Under the pieces are notes generated by a model, which ran no database searches, was not told the origin of the DNA, and was given only the letters and a program-made list of their open reading frames with translations. Position numbers and translations under genes: made by a program. Source: a bacterium (lineage in GTDB: Bacteria > SZUA-182 > DTGQ01). From it: DNA of 64,000 nucleotides. The stretch lies in the NCBI GenBank assembly GCA_040755755.1, contig JBFLZW010000078.1, positions 21,328 through 85,327 on the forward strand. The letters are read 5' to 3'. Below, in pieces: positions 17,413-26,624 of this stretch (positions are counted from its first letter, which is position 1; each line of letters begins with the position of its first letter).

Positions 17413-18015
17413 ATGTCGGGAAAAATAGGAAAAGTATGCTTTGTTTTTTCTTTTGTCGCATTTTTTCTCTGTCTGGTATGTTCTCCCATCACTCATGCAG
17501 TTCCGCTAACCGCTACCACTGCCACAGCCTTCACCACCATCAGTCCTGGTGATACCTGGGTGGCTTTGCCACCCTATAATACCCTGTGGCCGTTGTGGTC
17601 GCCCCCGCTGTCACCAGTCAGCTCACTTACCGGACTTCCCACACCGATAGTCACCAGCCTTACGCCGGCTACGGTTTTACCGGTTCAGCCCGGATTAACA
17701 TGGGACCCGGCACTGGGATATCCCTGGTTGCTCTATAATACTCCGTCAGGAATGGCCTATTATGATCCTCTGGCCGGAGTTAATCTCTGGCCCCCGAAAA
17801 TTTTAGTCAACACTATTACCGGAATTCCCATAACTCTCACCTTACCAATTGGTTATGCTACCTTACCGCCAACTTCCTCGCTCTGGCTCTTTTCCACCGT
17901 GCCTGCCGCCAACCAGAGCTATATTGCATCCTATTACCAGTTTGTTCCAGCGGGCACGGTTGCAGCCCCACCTGCTTTGACCTCATTGCTCACTGCACTC
18001 CAATTATTACTATGA
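17413..18015 (+). CDS. Secreted protein of an unnamed 'YNTLWPLWSP' family (copy 1)
   Basis: About 200 residues. A signal peptide ends around ITHAV; a mature protein rich in Pro, Leu, Thr, Tyr and Trp follows, with few charged residues. Key segments shared with the protein at 47539-48081 are ALPPYNTLWPLWSP, TGLPTPIVTSLT, VQPGLTWDP, YNTPSGMAYYDP and a late LP..Y..LPP. No known domain is recognised, and no catalytic residues stand out. The start is taken as ATG 17413, eight bases after GGAGG; ATG 17407 is too close to the ribosome site. The gene stands alone and ends in a strong intrinsic terminator. It may be a surface or matrix component. Confidence 0.75.
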   Translation: MSGKIGKVCFVFSFVAFFLCLVCSPITHAVPLTATTATAFTTISPGDTWVALPPYNTLWPLWSPPLSPVSSLTGLPTPIVTSLTPATVLPVQPGLTWDPALGYPWLLYNTPSGMAYYDPLAGVNLWPPKILVNTITGIPITLTLPIGYATLPPTSSLWLFSTVPAANQSYIASYYQFVPAGTVAAPPALTSLLTALQLLL

Positions 18016-18033
18016 TTTATTTTGACAATACTG

Positions 18034-18070
18034 AAAAAAATCAGGGTCATTGCCGACCCTGATTTTTTTT
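18034..18070 (+). terminator. Intrinsic terminator after the YNTLWPLWSP gene
   Basis: A stem made of ATCAGGGTC and GACCCTGAT around a seven-base loop is flanked by a run of A on the left and eight T on the right. This is a classical rho-independent terminator that could also work in the other direction. Confidence 0.9.
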
Positions 18071-18228
18071 ATTTCCTAACCGCTGAGAATGTCGTATAGT
18101 CATAGCACTTATGTCGCTTTTTTTACCATAATTGCATGATCATATTGCTATTATCGCCAGGATTTGTTATCATATCGAAATAACGGTAATGAAATCCTTT
18201 CATATTCACAGGGTTCAATAAGACATCG

Positions 18229-21200
18229 ATGAGAAGTAGTGCTCCCGGCATCATTTACAGCAGGATAAGATTATTCCTTATCTTGCATTTTCTCCTCGCC
18301 CTCCCCTGCTCCCTGGTGTCGATCAGCCATCCTGATGCCGGGGAATGGCGTGTTCCCGAATTCAACCTGCAAGGAACAGCCCCCAATACCCCCGCCGTCC
18401 AGGTTGGAGAGCTGAAAAAATCCATTGATTCAACTGCCAATCAATTAGTCCGGAACATGACAGCATCCTCTTCCCTGCCTGCTGACCGCTGGATCACTCT
18501 TCTTCTGCGCAATTCGTCCTCTTCCGACTTTATTCTGACTGATATTGTCACCAAACTTGGCCGGAAATTGACTCACTATAACTTCTGTCTTGAAGATTCC
18601 GGCATTTTTCACCGGAATACCGTTAAAAAGTTTGCCATCTCGGATATCCCGAACGGGAGGAATGAGCTTTTCATCACTTTTTTGCTGCAGGAGCTGTCAG
18701 ATAGCGGCAGCCAGGATGGAAAGATCACGGCGAAGAGAAAGGGGCCGGGGGGAACAGCTCCCCTGAAAGGCTGCTCTCTGCTTTCCGACTCCCGCTGCCT
18801 GCATAAAAAACCGCTCGTCGATACGAGAGTGGTCAAAAAATGCTCCTTCCGTTTTTCCTGGCCAGGAGAGCAGGCCCTCTCGAAAGTCATTATTTTCGAT
18901 GACAGCAATGCTCCTCAGATTCAGGACATGCCGACGCAAAGCCTGGAGGTAGCCAGAGGGCTTTTTCTCAATCAGGATTACCTCGCCTGCCTGTGGAATC
19001 TGAGCAACTTTTTCAAAGAGTCTGCCAGCCTGCCGAAAAATCCTGCGGGCCGGACTTTGGATGATCGTGCAGGTCAAACCTCGACTGTCGATTTTCAAGC
19101 CCTCATGGCCGAGGCTTCCTTCCTCAGGGCAGAATGCTTTCTCCACCTTGAAATGTATGCTGAGGCAATTTCCGCCTATCAGGAAGTGCGGAAAAAGTTT
19201 CCCCGGAGCGATTATTACCACCTGTCTCTGCTCCACCTTGAAATGGCTCATTATCTGGCAGGCCACTACAGCCAGGCCGTCATTGATTTCGAGCAGTTTG
19301 ACTCCCTGGCAGGAGACAGGATTCTTGATCCTGCCCGCTATATTGCCGCTAGATCCCTGTATCAGGAAAAAAAGTTTACTCAAGGGGCCAATCTTCTCCG
19401 CCGTATTTCTCCCGCTTCACCCTGCTTCCTGCCAGCACGGTATTTACAGGCGCTTTGCCATCTGGCGGTCCGGGAAAACGATGCTGTGGTGGAGGATCTG
19501 GAAGCCATCATTCATCTCCCCTCCCCTGCCGCCATTCCCGCATCCGGTATGGAGGAACTGCAGATCATTCTGGGATCTGAAAGTCTGAATGCCGGGCACC
19601 TGGTCCAATCAGCGCATCTTCTTCTTGGCAGGCTGTGGTACCAGGAGAAGGAATATGAGAAATCCCTGAAGGAGTTTGATGCAATTTCGGCCAAGAGCCC
19701 TCAGTACCTGTCGGCCCTTATCGGAAAAGGACTGATTTTTCTTCAACTGCGACAGGAAGAGAAGGTGAGGAAAATTCTCGATGAATTGACTCCCCAGGGT
19801 CTTGAAAGCAGATTCCTCTCGGATGCCCGCTTCAGTCTGGCTGACAACCGGCAAAAGACGGGCAGGTACCGGGAAGCTTATGCCCTGTATCAGGAGTCGA
19901 TACACCAGTGCCGGGAAGGTCTTGCAGCCATCGGGAACCTTCAAAAGGATCAGCAGTATCTGGACAACCTGCTGCGCTTTGTCCTCGATGCCCGAAAGCC
20001 CCGATCATCTTCGCCGACTCCATCCCTGACGGCCATGGTTCCGCCGACTTCCTGGATCTATCAGGAAGTTGCCGACATACTCTCTTCACAAGGCAGCCTG
20101 TCCTGCTGGCATGATCTTGAGAGGATGGAGAAAGTCCTTCAATCCATGAGAAGTCTGCTCCTTGCGCCGGAACCCGGTTATCCGGAGAAGATCAAGGGCT
20201 TATCCCGGCTCATGGCCCGGCCCGAAGAGATAACCGAAGAGATGAAAGGGGCGCACGGGGAGGATCCCTCATCCCCGGCTGATCCCAATCAGCCGGAGCT
20301 TGAAAAAATCAGGCAGGCGGCTTTTCGGGAAATTGTCAATCGGGAAAACCGATTCGGGCTGGTCAGGGAGGCTGTCATCACCCGGTTGAAAAGCGATATT
20401 CAGGAAGCCCTGGGCATGATCAGCCATCGGCTCTCTGAAATTCATGACCGGGCATGCCTTGAAATCGAACATGCAGCCCTTCAGGAAAAATTATCAACCC
20501 CAGATGAAAAATCCCTGGCTGCCCTGAAAAAAGTCATGACTACCCATGAGTCTTTTATCAACCGGTATCCGCAAAGCCCGTATCTTGAAAAGATCCTTTT
20601 TCAACTGGCCGAGTACTCGTATCTCCATGCTTCTCTTGATTACCAGCGGATGCTCAGGGCTGTGGAAGGAAGCAAAAATCCGGCTGATTTTCTTCTGGAA
20701 ACCAGACCGAACTTCGATCAGGCCATTAAGCTTTACGAGAGGATACTTTCTCAGTTTCCCCACGGTCGCTATACGGAAAAAACCCTGTATGCCCTGGCCT
20801 ATACCTACCAGGAGCAGGGGGCGATCATTCTGGCCAGGAGTGTTTTCCAGCGCCTGATCCAGGATTTTCCCGATACCTCCCTGGCAACCGAAGTCCAGGT
20901 CCGTCTGGGAGAAATCTTCTTTGACGAGAACAAGTTCGCTCAGGCTGCCGAGTATTACGACCGTGCGGTAAAGTCGGGAAGACTCCCCGGACAGTATCGG
21001 AACAATGTTCTTTACAAGCTCGCCTGGTCCTTCTACAAACAGAGTCAGGACCACAAGGCCCTGGAATTATTCATCTTGCTGGCAGACGAATATGCACGGA
21101 GCAATAATAATCTTCTGCTGAAGGAAATGATCTACCAATTGGCTAAAATGGGCAGTGAGTATGATTCCCTGGAAAAAGTCACAAAGCTTTTATCGCCTGT

Positions 21201-23526
21201 CGAGGAGAAGAGCTACCACTTTCAGGTTGTGAAGACCATGGCCGACATTTTATTCAATGAGGAAAGATTCAGGGAGGCTATCGAGGCCTACCGCCGGGTA
21301 ATAGACCGCTACCCCCTTAATGCCGAAGCTCCGGTCTTTCAGGCCAGAATCGAACAGTGCTGCCTCAAGCTGGCCGATCCCAAAGCAGCCAATGCAGCCA
21401 GGGAGCACCTGGTGCTCAACTACGGAGAAAACACTCCCTGGTGGGACAATAACCGGGATGAAGCCATCAGGAAACAGGTGTCGTTGCTCATCGATGAGTC
21501 CATCCGCAATTCCACCCTGTATCTGATGGAATCGACGGACGAAAAGGATTATCAGGAACTGATCAGATTCTACCGGCAGAATCTGAATCGCTTTCCCAGT
21601 GCGGAACAGGTTTATACGATCGGCTTTCTGCTGGCCGAATGCCTCTATAAAACCCGTCAGTATGAGCAGGCCATCGCCGAATACAGCCAGGTTGTTCAGA
21701 ATAAGGCGTTCAGGAAATTTACCGAGGATGCAGCCTACAAGAAGATCATCTGTCTCGAAAAGCTGATAGAGCACAAAGCCCCTGCCGGGACTCAGCAGCA
21801 GGGACCTGCGCCGGAAGGCAAGGCAGCGGGAATAAAACCGGAGGACTGGAGCCCGGAAGAAAAGCAATTCCTGGCTGCCTGCGATCATCTGATGCAATCT
21901 TTCCCCAAAAATGTGCATCTGCCGGAAGTGCTCTACAAAAAGGGAGAATTATACCTGACCAAGGGTCAGCCGCAAAAGGCGATCGACACGTTCGACTACC
22001 TGATTCAGCATTTTCCTGAGAGCGATATTCGCCCGTCAGCCTTGAAAATGCTGGCCAAGGCCCGCTTCAACCAGGAGAAATTCGAACTGGCTGCCAGGGT
22101 ATATTCCGAGATCGTGGCTGACTGTGACCAGAAATTGAAGGGCAGGGAAGATGCCGAGGTTGTATCGGCCCGCAGAAATGCCTATAAAATGATGGCCCTG
22201 TCGAGCTATAAAGAGGCCGAGCTTTTGACCAGGGAAGGAAAACCCATCGAGGCTGCACAAAAGTTCGAGGCCACGGCGGATGAGTTTCCCCGCGAGCAGA
22301 TTGCTGACCTGGCCCTGTTCGAGGCAGCCAGGATTTACCAGGCTCAGGGTCAGCCCCAAAAAGCCCATCAGATTTTCGAACGGATCCTGGAACAATACCC
22401 CGGCTCGGAATATGCTCCGCAGGCACTCCTTTTGATCGCTCAGGAACAGGAGAAAAACCGGCAGCTTGCCGAAGCCGCCCGGAATTACGAAAGGCTGTAC
22501 CGAGACTATCCCCGGTTTTCAGGGTCCGGCAAAGCCCTCTACAGGGCGGGAAGATTATTTGAAGAGGTTGAGGATTGGGCTAAAGTCATCACCATATTCA
22601 GCCTCTATCAATCCGATCTTCGCCCTGATCCGGCCCTGGCCCTTGAAGTCAACTTCCGCCGGGGATATGCTCTCATGAAAAGCGGCGGCAATACTCAGGC
22701 TGAAGCGGCCTTTCAGGTTGTTCTCGATACCTATGAGCGGTATAAGGCGCAGGATGATACGCTCAAACCGTACTACCCCGCCTGGGCCCGGTTCCTCATC
22801 GGTGAGATGTCCTTCGAGGCCTATGACAAGGTCAGATTGCAGGACAGCAGCGACCGGGGGATGAAACCAAAACTGGATATGCTGAAAAAAGTGCTCGAAA
22901 ACTATACCAAAGCCACTGATTTTAAAATCGCCGAATGGGCTATTCAGGCTATTTTCAAAATGGGGCTGGCTATGGATAAATTCGCTGAGGAGCTTGGGGA
23001 TTTTTCAGCAGGTCAATCATCGGAAGAGCTGCCAAAAGACGAAGCTTCTTACCTGCTCAATATTCAACTCCAGATGAAGATTATCGAATTCCTGGAAAAG
23101 GCCGGAATGTTTTACCGGCAAAATATCCAACTGTCAGAACACAATAATATACAAGATGATACCTGGATAGCCAAATCGAAAGAGAATTTTACTCGAGACT
23201 ATTGGCTGGCAGGGCAGCGGTATGAAAAAATCTATTCGCTCATCAAAGATGCGCCGGTTCCTGACTCCCTCGATGAAGAGCAGGTCAAAAGTTACCGGCA
23301 GGCACTTCTGGAAAAGGCTCTGCCCTATCAAAGTCAGGCTGCCGAGATGTATGCTAAAAATACTCAGGCATCTGCCTTCCGGATCGAGTATAATTCCTGG
23401 ATAGGGCAATCGTACCAGAGACTGGCTATTGTGAGACCTGAAAGATACCGGCGGGACGAAGAACGGCCGCTGGCCGAGAGTCGATCACGATTCAGCCTTC
23501 CTGAGCAGCTCCTGTTGAGAGAATGA
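18229..23526 (+). CDS. Giant periplasmic TPR-repeat protein
   Basis: A 1765-residue protein with a signal sequence (LFLILHFLLALPCSLVS) and then tetratricopeptide-type repeats through most of its length. Examples are EAISAYQEVRKKFPRSDYY, AIKLYERILSQFPHGRYTEKTLYALAYTYQEQG, AIEAYRRVIDRYPLNAEAP and KAIDTFDYLIQHFPESDIRP. The pattern with 'FP' ends is that of TolA-binding YbgF/BamD-like and myxobacterial GltI/AgmK-type TPR proteins. It should be a periplasmic scaffold. It is the first gene of an operon that continues 10 bases later with a TPR lipoprotein and then with motor proteins. The ribosome site is weak. Family membership by TPR is firm; the Glt comparison is inference from layout. Confidence 0.85.
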   Translation: MRSSAPGIIYSRIRLFLILHFLLALPCSLVSISHPDAGEWRVPEFNLQGTAPNTPAVQVGELKKSIDSTANQLVRNMTASSSLPADRWITLLLRNSSSSDFILTDIVTKLGRKLTHYNFCLEDSGIFHRNTVKKFAISDIPNGRNELFITFLLQELSDSGSQDGKITAKRKGPGGTAPLKGCSLLSDSRCLHKKPLVDTRVVKKCSFRFSWPGEQALSKVIIFDDSNAPQIQDMPTQSLEVARGLFLNQDYLACLWNLSNFFKESASLPKNPAGRTLDDRAGQTSTVDFQALMAEASFLRAECFLHLEMYAEAISAYQEVRKKFPRSDYYHLSLLHLEMAHYLAGHYSQAVIDFEQFDSLAGDRILDPARYIAARSLYQEKKFTQGANLLRRISPASPCFLPARYLQALCHLAVRENDAVVEDLEAIIHLPSPAAIPASGMEELQIILGSESLNAGHLVQSAHLLLGRLWYQEKEYEKSLKEFDAISAKSPQYLSALIGKGLIFLQLRQEEKVRKILDELTPQGLESRFLSDARFSLADNRQKTGRYREAYALYQESIHQCREGLAAIGNLQKDQQYLDNLLRFVLDARKPRSSSPTPSLTAMVPPTSWIYQEVADILSSQGSLSCWHDLERMEKVLQSMRSLLLAPEPGYPEKIKGLSRLMARPEEITEEMKGAHGEDPSSPADPNQPELEKIRQAAFREIVNRENRFGLVREAVITRLKSDIQEALGMISHRLSEIHDRACLEIEHAALQEKLSTPDEKSLAALKKVMTTHESFINRYPQSPYLEKILFQLAEYSYLHASLDYQRMLRAVEGSKNPADFLLETRPNFDQAIKLYERILSQFPHGRYTEKTLYALAYTYQEQGAIILARSVFQRLIQDFPDTSLATEVQVRLGEIFFDENKFAQAAEYYDRAVKSGRLPGQYRNNVLYKLAWSFYKQSQDHKALELFILLADEYARSNNNLLLKEMIYQLAKMGSEYDSLEKVTKLLSPVEEKSYHFQVVKTMADILFNEERFREAIEAYRRVIDRYPLNAEAPVFQARIEQCCLKLADPKAANAAREHLVLNYGENTPWWDNNRDEAIRKQVSLLIDESIRNSTLYLMESTDEKDYQELIRFYRQNLNRFPSAEQVYTIGFLLAECLYKTRQYEQAIAEYSQVVQNKAFRKFTEDAAYKKIICLEKLIEHKAPAGTQQQGPAPEGKAAGIKPEDWSPEEKQFLAACDHLMQSFPKNVHLPEVLYKKGELYLTKGQPQKAIDTFDYLIQHFPESDIRPSALKMLAKARFNQEKFELAARVYSEIVADCDQKLKGREDAEVVSARRNAYKMMALSSYKEAELLTREGKPIEAAQKFEATADEFPREQIADLALFEAARIYQAQGQPQKAHQIFERILEQYPGSEYAPQALLLIAQEQEKNRQLAEAARNYERLYRDYPRFSGSGKALYRAGRLFEEVEDWAKVITIFSLYQSDLRPDPALALEVNFRRGYALMKSGGNTQAEAAFQVVLDTYERYKAQDDTLKPYYPAWARFLIGEMSFEAYDKVRLQDSSDRGMKPKLDMLKKVLENYTKATDFKIAEWAIQAIFKMGLAMDKFAEELGDFSAGQSSEELPKDEASYLLNIQLQMKIIEFLEKAGMFYRQNIQLSEHNNIQDDTWIAKSKENFTRDYWLAGQRYEKIYSLIKDAPVPDSLDEEQVKSYRQALLEKALPYQSQAAEMYAKNTQASAFRIEYNSWIGQSYQRLAIVRPERYRRDEERPLAESRSRFSLPEQLLLRE

Positions 23527-23536
23527 GGGAGATTCC

Positions 23537-24568
23537 GTGACAAAGACAAAGGCAAAAACAAAGGCAAAGACAAGGAAACCACAGAGACACAGAGACACAG
23601 AGGGGAACAGGGTATTATTGTCTGTGTGCCTGTATGTCTTTGTGGCTGCCTGTATTCTTGTGAGCGGATGCGGGAAGGCTGCGCTGAAAATCCAGAGCCC
23701 GCTGGGAAAGGGCATCTACCAGGCCAATCTTCTCTATCAGGATGCCAACTATCAGGAATGCCGCCGGGTATTGGAAAGCCTGCTGCCTGCCTATCCCGAC
23801 GATCCTCACCTGCATTACAATCTGGGACTGACCTATGCGCGACTGAATCTGTACAGCCAGGCCAGAGATGAATACCTGAAGGCTCTGAGGCAGAAGGGAG
23901 GGAACATTTCCCAGATTCATCAGGGGCTTGGAGACCTGTACCGGCAGCAGCGCCTCTACACCAAAGCCATTCTTGAATATCAGCGGGCGCTGACCCTGAT
24001 GCCTGATTCGATAGAGGCCATGATCCACCTGGCCGGTACCTACGAAGAAACGGGCAAGATAGAACTGGCTGTTAAAGAATATAAAAGCGCTCTCCGGGTT
24101 AAAGCACTGCCTGAGATTTACCTGAATTTAGGCAATATTCACTATAAGTTACGGCAATATGAAGAGGCTATATCTGTATATCAGAAGGCCCTGCGCATGG
24201 ACCCGAACCGGGTGGAGGTGTATAATAATTTAGGGCTGGCCTTGGAGAGGAAGGGAGATTCGCAGGAAGCAGCAGCATGGTATCAGAAAGCCATCAGGCT
24301 CGATAGCCGTTTCCTTCCGCCCTATATCAACCTTGGGGCATTTTACCGGTCAGCCGGAAAATACGATATGGCCAGGGAACAATACTTGCACGCTTTGAAA
24401 CTTAAGCCCGATTGCCTTGATGCTGTGTTAAACCTGGGTATTTTATATGACCTCTACCTCGCTGATCCGCAGGAGGCCATAAAAAACTATCGGCAGTATT
24501 GTCAGGGGGGCGGCCCCAGGTCTTCGGAGGTAAAACGATGGATCGAAAATCTTCAGTCCGGGAAATAA
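23537..24568 (+). CDS. TPR-repeat lipoprotein with a repeat-derived N-terminus
   Basis: A 343-residue lipoprotein starting with GTG at 23537, six bases after GAGGGAG. A very basic start is followed by the hydrophobic leader SVCLYVFVAACILVSGC, with lipobox cysteine at residue 45. The mature part holds about seven TPR units (YYLKALRQ, AILEYQRALTLMPDS, AISVYQKALRMDPNR, AREQYLHALKLKPD). Bases 23579-23645, which encode the Arg/His-rich segment and much of the leader, are an imperfect inverted repeat of the CCACAGAGACACAGAG type. The mobile-looking repeat thus supplies part of the signal peptide. The gene overlaps the next start by 31 bases. By layout it resembles the myxobacterial GltE/AglT TPR lipoproteins. 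Confidence 0.82.
   Translation: MTKTKAKTKAKTRKPQRHRDTEGNRVLLSVCLYVFVAACILVSGCGKAALKIQSPLGKGIYQANLLYQDANYQECRRVLESLLPAYPDDPHLHYNLGLTYARLNLYSQARDEYLKALRQKGGNISQIHQGLGDLYRQQRLYTKAILEYQRALTLMPDSIEAMIHLAGTYEETGKIELAVKEYKSALRVKALPEIYLNLGNIHYKLRQYEEAISVYQKALRMDPNRVEVYNNLGLALERKGDSQEAAAWYQKAIRLDSRFLPPYINLGAFYRSAGKYDMAREQYLHALKLKPDCLDAVLNLGILYDLYLADPQEAIKNYRQYCQGGGPRSSEVKRWIENLQSGK
23579..23645. repeat. Imperfect inverted repeat (CCACAGAGACACAGAG type) inside a coding region
   Basis: The left arm is CCACAGAGACACAGAGACACAGAG and the right arm TCTGTGTGCCTGTATGTCTTTGTGG; the arms pair imperfectly over about 25 bases. Related single arms occur at 33225-33262 and 47371-47447. Here the repeat is in frame within the TPR lipoprotein's N-terminus. 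Confidence 0.65.
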
Positions 24569-25422
24569 TTGCTCCGGGTGTGGCAGTGAGTCTTGTTATG
24601 ATCATGCTCGCTTGCATCCTCCTCTGCCTGCAGGCCGATGCGGCGGCATCAGAAACACCTTCTGCCCCCTCTGCTGCCGAACTGCCTGATATCAGTTCCG
24701 AGAGGATCGACATGGAGGAGATGAAAATTCAGGGAACCATTGACAAGCCCAACATCATGTATGTTATTCCCCGTGCCAGGATCGAGATTGAAATGAAATT
24801 GAACGATGACTACTTTCTCCTCTCATCCGCCGACCCCAATATGGCGGCGATCAGGCATGATCTGGAATTTCAGCCTGTTGAGAAGAAAACAGCATCTCCT
24901 GCCGAGCCGATCCCCCCCTCCCCTCTCCCGGCATCCTTTTTTTTCATCCAAAGGCCAGAGATCAACGCCGGGAGCTGTGTTTCCTGCCACTATCCCGGAA
25001 TGGACATTCCCAAAGGCAGCTCCACACCGCTCCTGCTTCAGGAGCTGAATCAGAGATGCCTCCAGTGCCATCCTGCCCGCTACTATCATATCTGCTGGAG
25101 AGAGGTTGAGAAGACGGCCTTTCAGTCTCCTGACCAGAGTGAAAACAGTTGCCAGAAATGCCACACCCCCTGGACCCAGCCACCGGGAACACGGACACAG
25201 GATGGAAAGACAAAGGGGAGCCGGATGAAATGGCAGTGGAGTCAGTGGACGCAGCCAAAGGAAGACTCCTGGCGGGGAACACGGACGTATTGGCAGTGGG
25301 CTCAACCCAGGGAATCCTGGCAGCCCAGGAAAAAGCAAGATACTACGAGTGAGGAATTATCGGAGAAAAAAAATGATATCGACACCTTCTGCATTACCTG
25401 TCACAAACACGACGAGAGATGA
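24538..25422 (+). CDS. Membrane-anchored or secreted tetraheme c-type cytochrome
   Basis: About 294 residues from ATG 24538, eight bases after CGGAGG and overlapping the TPR lipoprotein gene. A hydrophobic N-terminus (VAVSLVMIMLACILLCLQADA) acts as signal peptide or anchor. Four heme c sites follow: CVSCH, CLQCH, CQKCH and CITCH. The third and fourth are separated by a Trp/Gln/Arg-rich internal repeat (WQWSQWTQPKEDSW, WQWAQPRESWQ). It sits between TPR scaffolds and proton-channel genes, an unusual place for a cytochrome. It may pass electrons, or use heme as a structural or redox sensor for the complex. I recognise no exact family. Confidence 0.75.
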   Translation: MDRKSSVREIIAPGVAVSLVMIMLACILLCLQADAAASETPSAPSAAELPDISSERIDMEEMKIQGTIDKPNIMYVIPRARIEIEMKLNDDYFLLSSADPNMAAIRHDLEFQPVEKKTASPAEPIPPSPLPASFFFIQRPEINAGSCVSCHYPGMDIPKGSSTPLLLQELNQRCLQCHPARYYHICWREVEKTAFQSPDQSENSCQKCHTPWTQPPGTRTQDGKTKGSRMKWQWSQWTQPKEDSWRGTRTYWQWAQPRESWQPRKKQDTTSEELSEKKNDIDTFCITCHKHDER

Positions 25423-25435
25423 TAAGGAGAGGTAA

Positions 25436-26062
25436 ATGAGCATCTTACAACTTATCAAGCTGTTCTTCATCGAGGGCGGTTTTTTCATGTACGCTATCCT
25501 GGCAGCTTCGATTTTTGGCCTGGCGATTATCTTTGAACGATTCTACAAGGTTGGGTTCCGGTTTAGAATCAGCTCCGAGAGGTTTATGGCCAGAATATTT
25601 GCGCACCTTAAGGCTCAGGAAATCGAGCAGGCCATTCAACTGTGCAGCCAATCACAGGCCCCGCTTCCGATCATCATCAGGGCAGGGCTGGAAAAACATA
25701 ATCAGAGTGAATCAGAGATACAGAATGCCATTGATGAAGCCACTCTGGAGCAGTTGCCCCGCGTTTCCCGAAGAACCGAATACCTCAACCTGATCGCCAA
25801 TATTTCTACCCTGATGGGACTTTTGGGAACCATTCAGGGTCTTATTCAGGCCTTCCATGCCGTCAGTCACGTGGATGCGGCTCAAAAAGCCACCATGCTG
25901 GCAGGAGGAATCGCCATGGCTCTGAATACTACAGCCTTTGGTCTGATAGTCGCTATTCCCTGTATGGTCAGCTACTCCATCCTCAATTCCCTGTCAGACC
26001 GGATACTTGACGATATTGACCAATTCTCCCTGAAATTGATTAATTTCCTGAAGCAGCACTAG
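25436..26062 (+). CDS. MotA/TolQ/ExbB proton-channel family protein
   Basis: A 208-residue inner-membrane protein with three predicted membrane helices: FMYAILAASIFGLAIIFERFY near the N-terminus, then NLIANISTLMGLLGTIQGLIQAF and MALNTTAFGLIVAIPCMVSYSIL. The LMGLLGTIQGLI and TTAFGLIVAIP motifs are the TolQ/ExbB channel signature. With TolR-like partners it forms a proton-driven motor that energises work in the periplasm. It has AAGGAGAGG upstream and is followed by two TolR-like genes. That one-TolQ, two-TolR order is the same as in the myxobacterial gliding motor AglR-AglQ-AglS. Confidence 0.92.
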   Translation: MSILQLIKLFFIEGGFFMYAILAASIFGLAIIFERFYKVGFRFRISSERFMARIFAHLKAQEIEQAIQLCSQSQAPLPIIIRAGLEKHNQSESEIQNAIDEATLEQLPRVSRRTEYLNLIANISTLMGLLGTIQGLIQAFHAVSHVDAAQKATMLAGGIAMALNTTAFGLIVAIPCMVSYSILNSLSDRILDDIDQFSLKLINFLKQH

Positions 26063-26090
26063 GTTACGGTAAACAAGAATAGGATCTGTC

Positions 26091-26573
26091 ATGCCCCGGT
26101 TGATTGAAAAAAAGCGAAAAGTAAATAAAACCATAGAGCTTTACCTGACTCCGGTCATGAATATCTTTCTCAATATCATCCCCCTGCTCCTGGTGACGGC
26201 TGTTTTTATTCAGACTTCGGTAATCAATCTCTCCCTCCCCTCCCAAACTGCCGGTTCAGCTCCGGCCCAAAGTCAGGTAGCGGATGGGGCCAATGCCAGG
26301 AAACCGAAACAGCTCCTCATTTTGTCGATTGCTGCCAGGGGATTTTATCTTATTCTTGGTGACAAGCTCCTGAAGATTATCCCTAAAGGAGATAACTACG
26401 ACTTCGATAAACTCGAAGCTATCCTTCGGAAAGTCAAGGAGGCGTTTCCTGAGCAGGAAAGCATTGTCATCGAATCGGAAGATGATATCATCTATGACCA
26501 TCTTATTCATACTATGGACAGATGCCGGGCCTGCGGCCTGGTGGACATTGTCCTTTCGGCGAGTAAAAACTGA
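26091..26573 (+). CDS. ExbD/TolR-family motor protein, first copy
   Basis: 160 residues. A short cytoplasmic start (RLIEKKRKVNKTIELYLTPVMNIFLNIIPLLLV) is followed by one membrane helix and a periplasmic domain with LLILSIAARGFYLILG, FPEQESIVIESEDDIIYDHLIHTMD and DIVLSASKN. In canonical TolR/ExbD an aspartate in the helix carries the protons (..LTPLVDVMLVLL..). Here the equivalent place reads TPVMNIFLNIIPLL, with asparagine where aspartate is expected, so proton conduction by this subunit is doubtful. It lies 28 bases after the TolQ gene. The second TolR copy keeps the aspartate, so the two copies may be specialised. Confidence 0.85.
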   Translation: MPRLIEKKRKVNKTIELYLTPVMNIFLNIIPLLLVTAVFIQTSVINLSLPSQTAGSAPAQSQVADGANARKPKQLLILSIAARGFYLILGDKLLKIIPKGDNYDFDKLEAILRKVKEAFPEQESIVIESEDDIIYDHLIHTMDRCRACGLVDIVLSASKN

Positions 26574-26600
26574 GTGAACAGTGGTCAGTGAACAGTGGTC
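26573..26600 (+). repeat. 14-bp direct repeat, two copies
   Basis: AGTGAACAGTGGTC twice in tandem in the gap between the two TolR genes, followed by AGTAATAAGGAG. It is of the 'GTCAGTGAACAGTGGTCAGT' kind of dispersed repeat. An in-frame GTG in it (26595) is not taken as a start. Confidence 0.6.
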
Positions 26601-26624
26601 AGTAATAAGGAGAAAACAGCTTAC

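Noticed and set aside
18925..18960. GACGCAAAGCCTGGAGGTAGCC, similar to a c-di-GMP-I riboswitch core
   Set aside because: It lies within the coding region of the giant TPR gene, the upstream GGCAAACC element is missing, and the phase fits the TPR protein.
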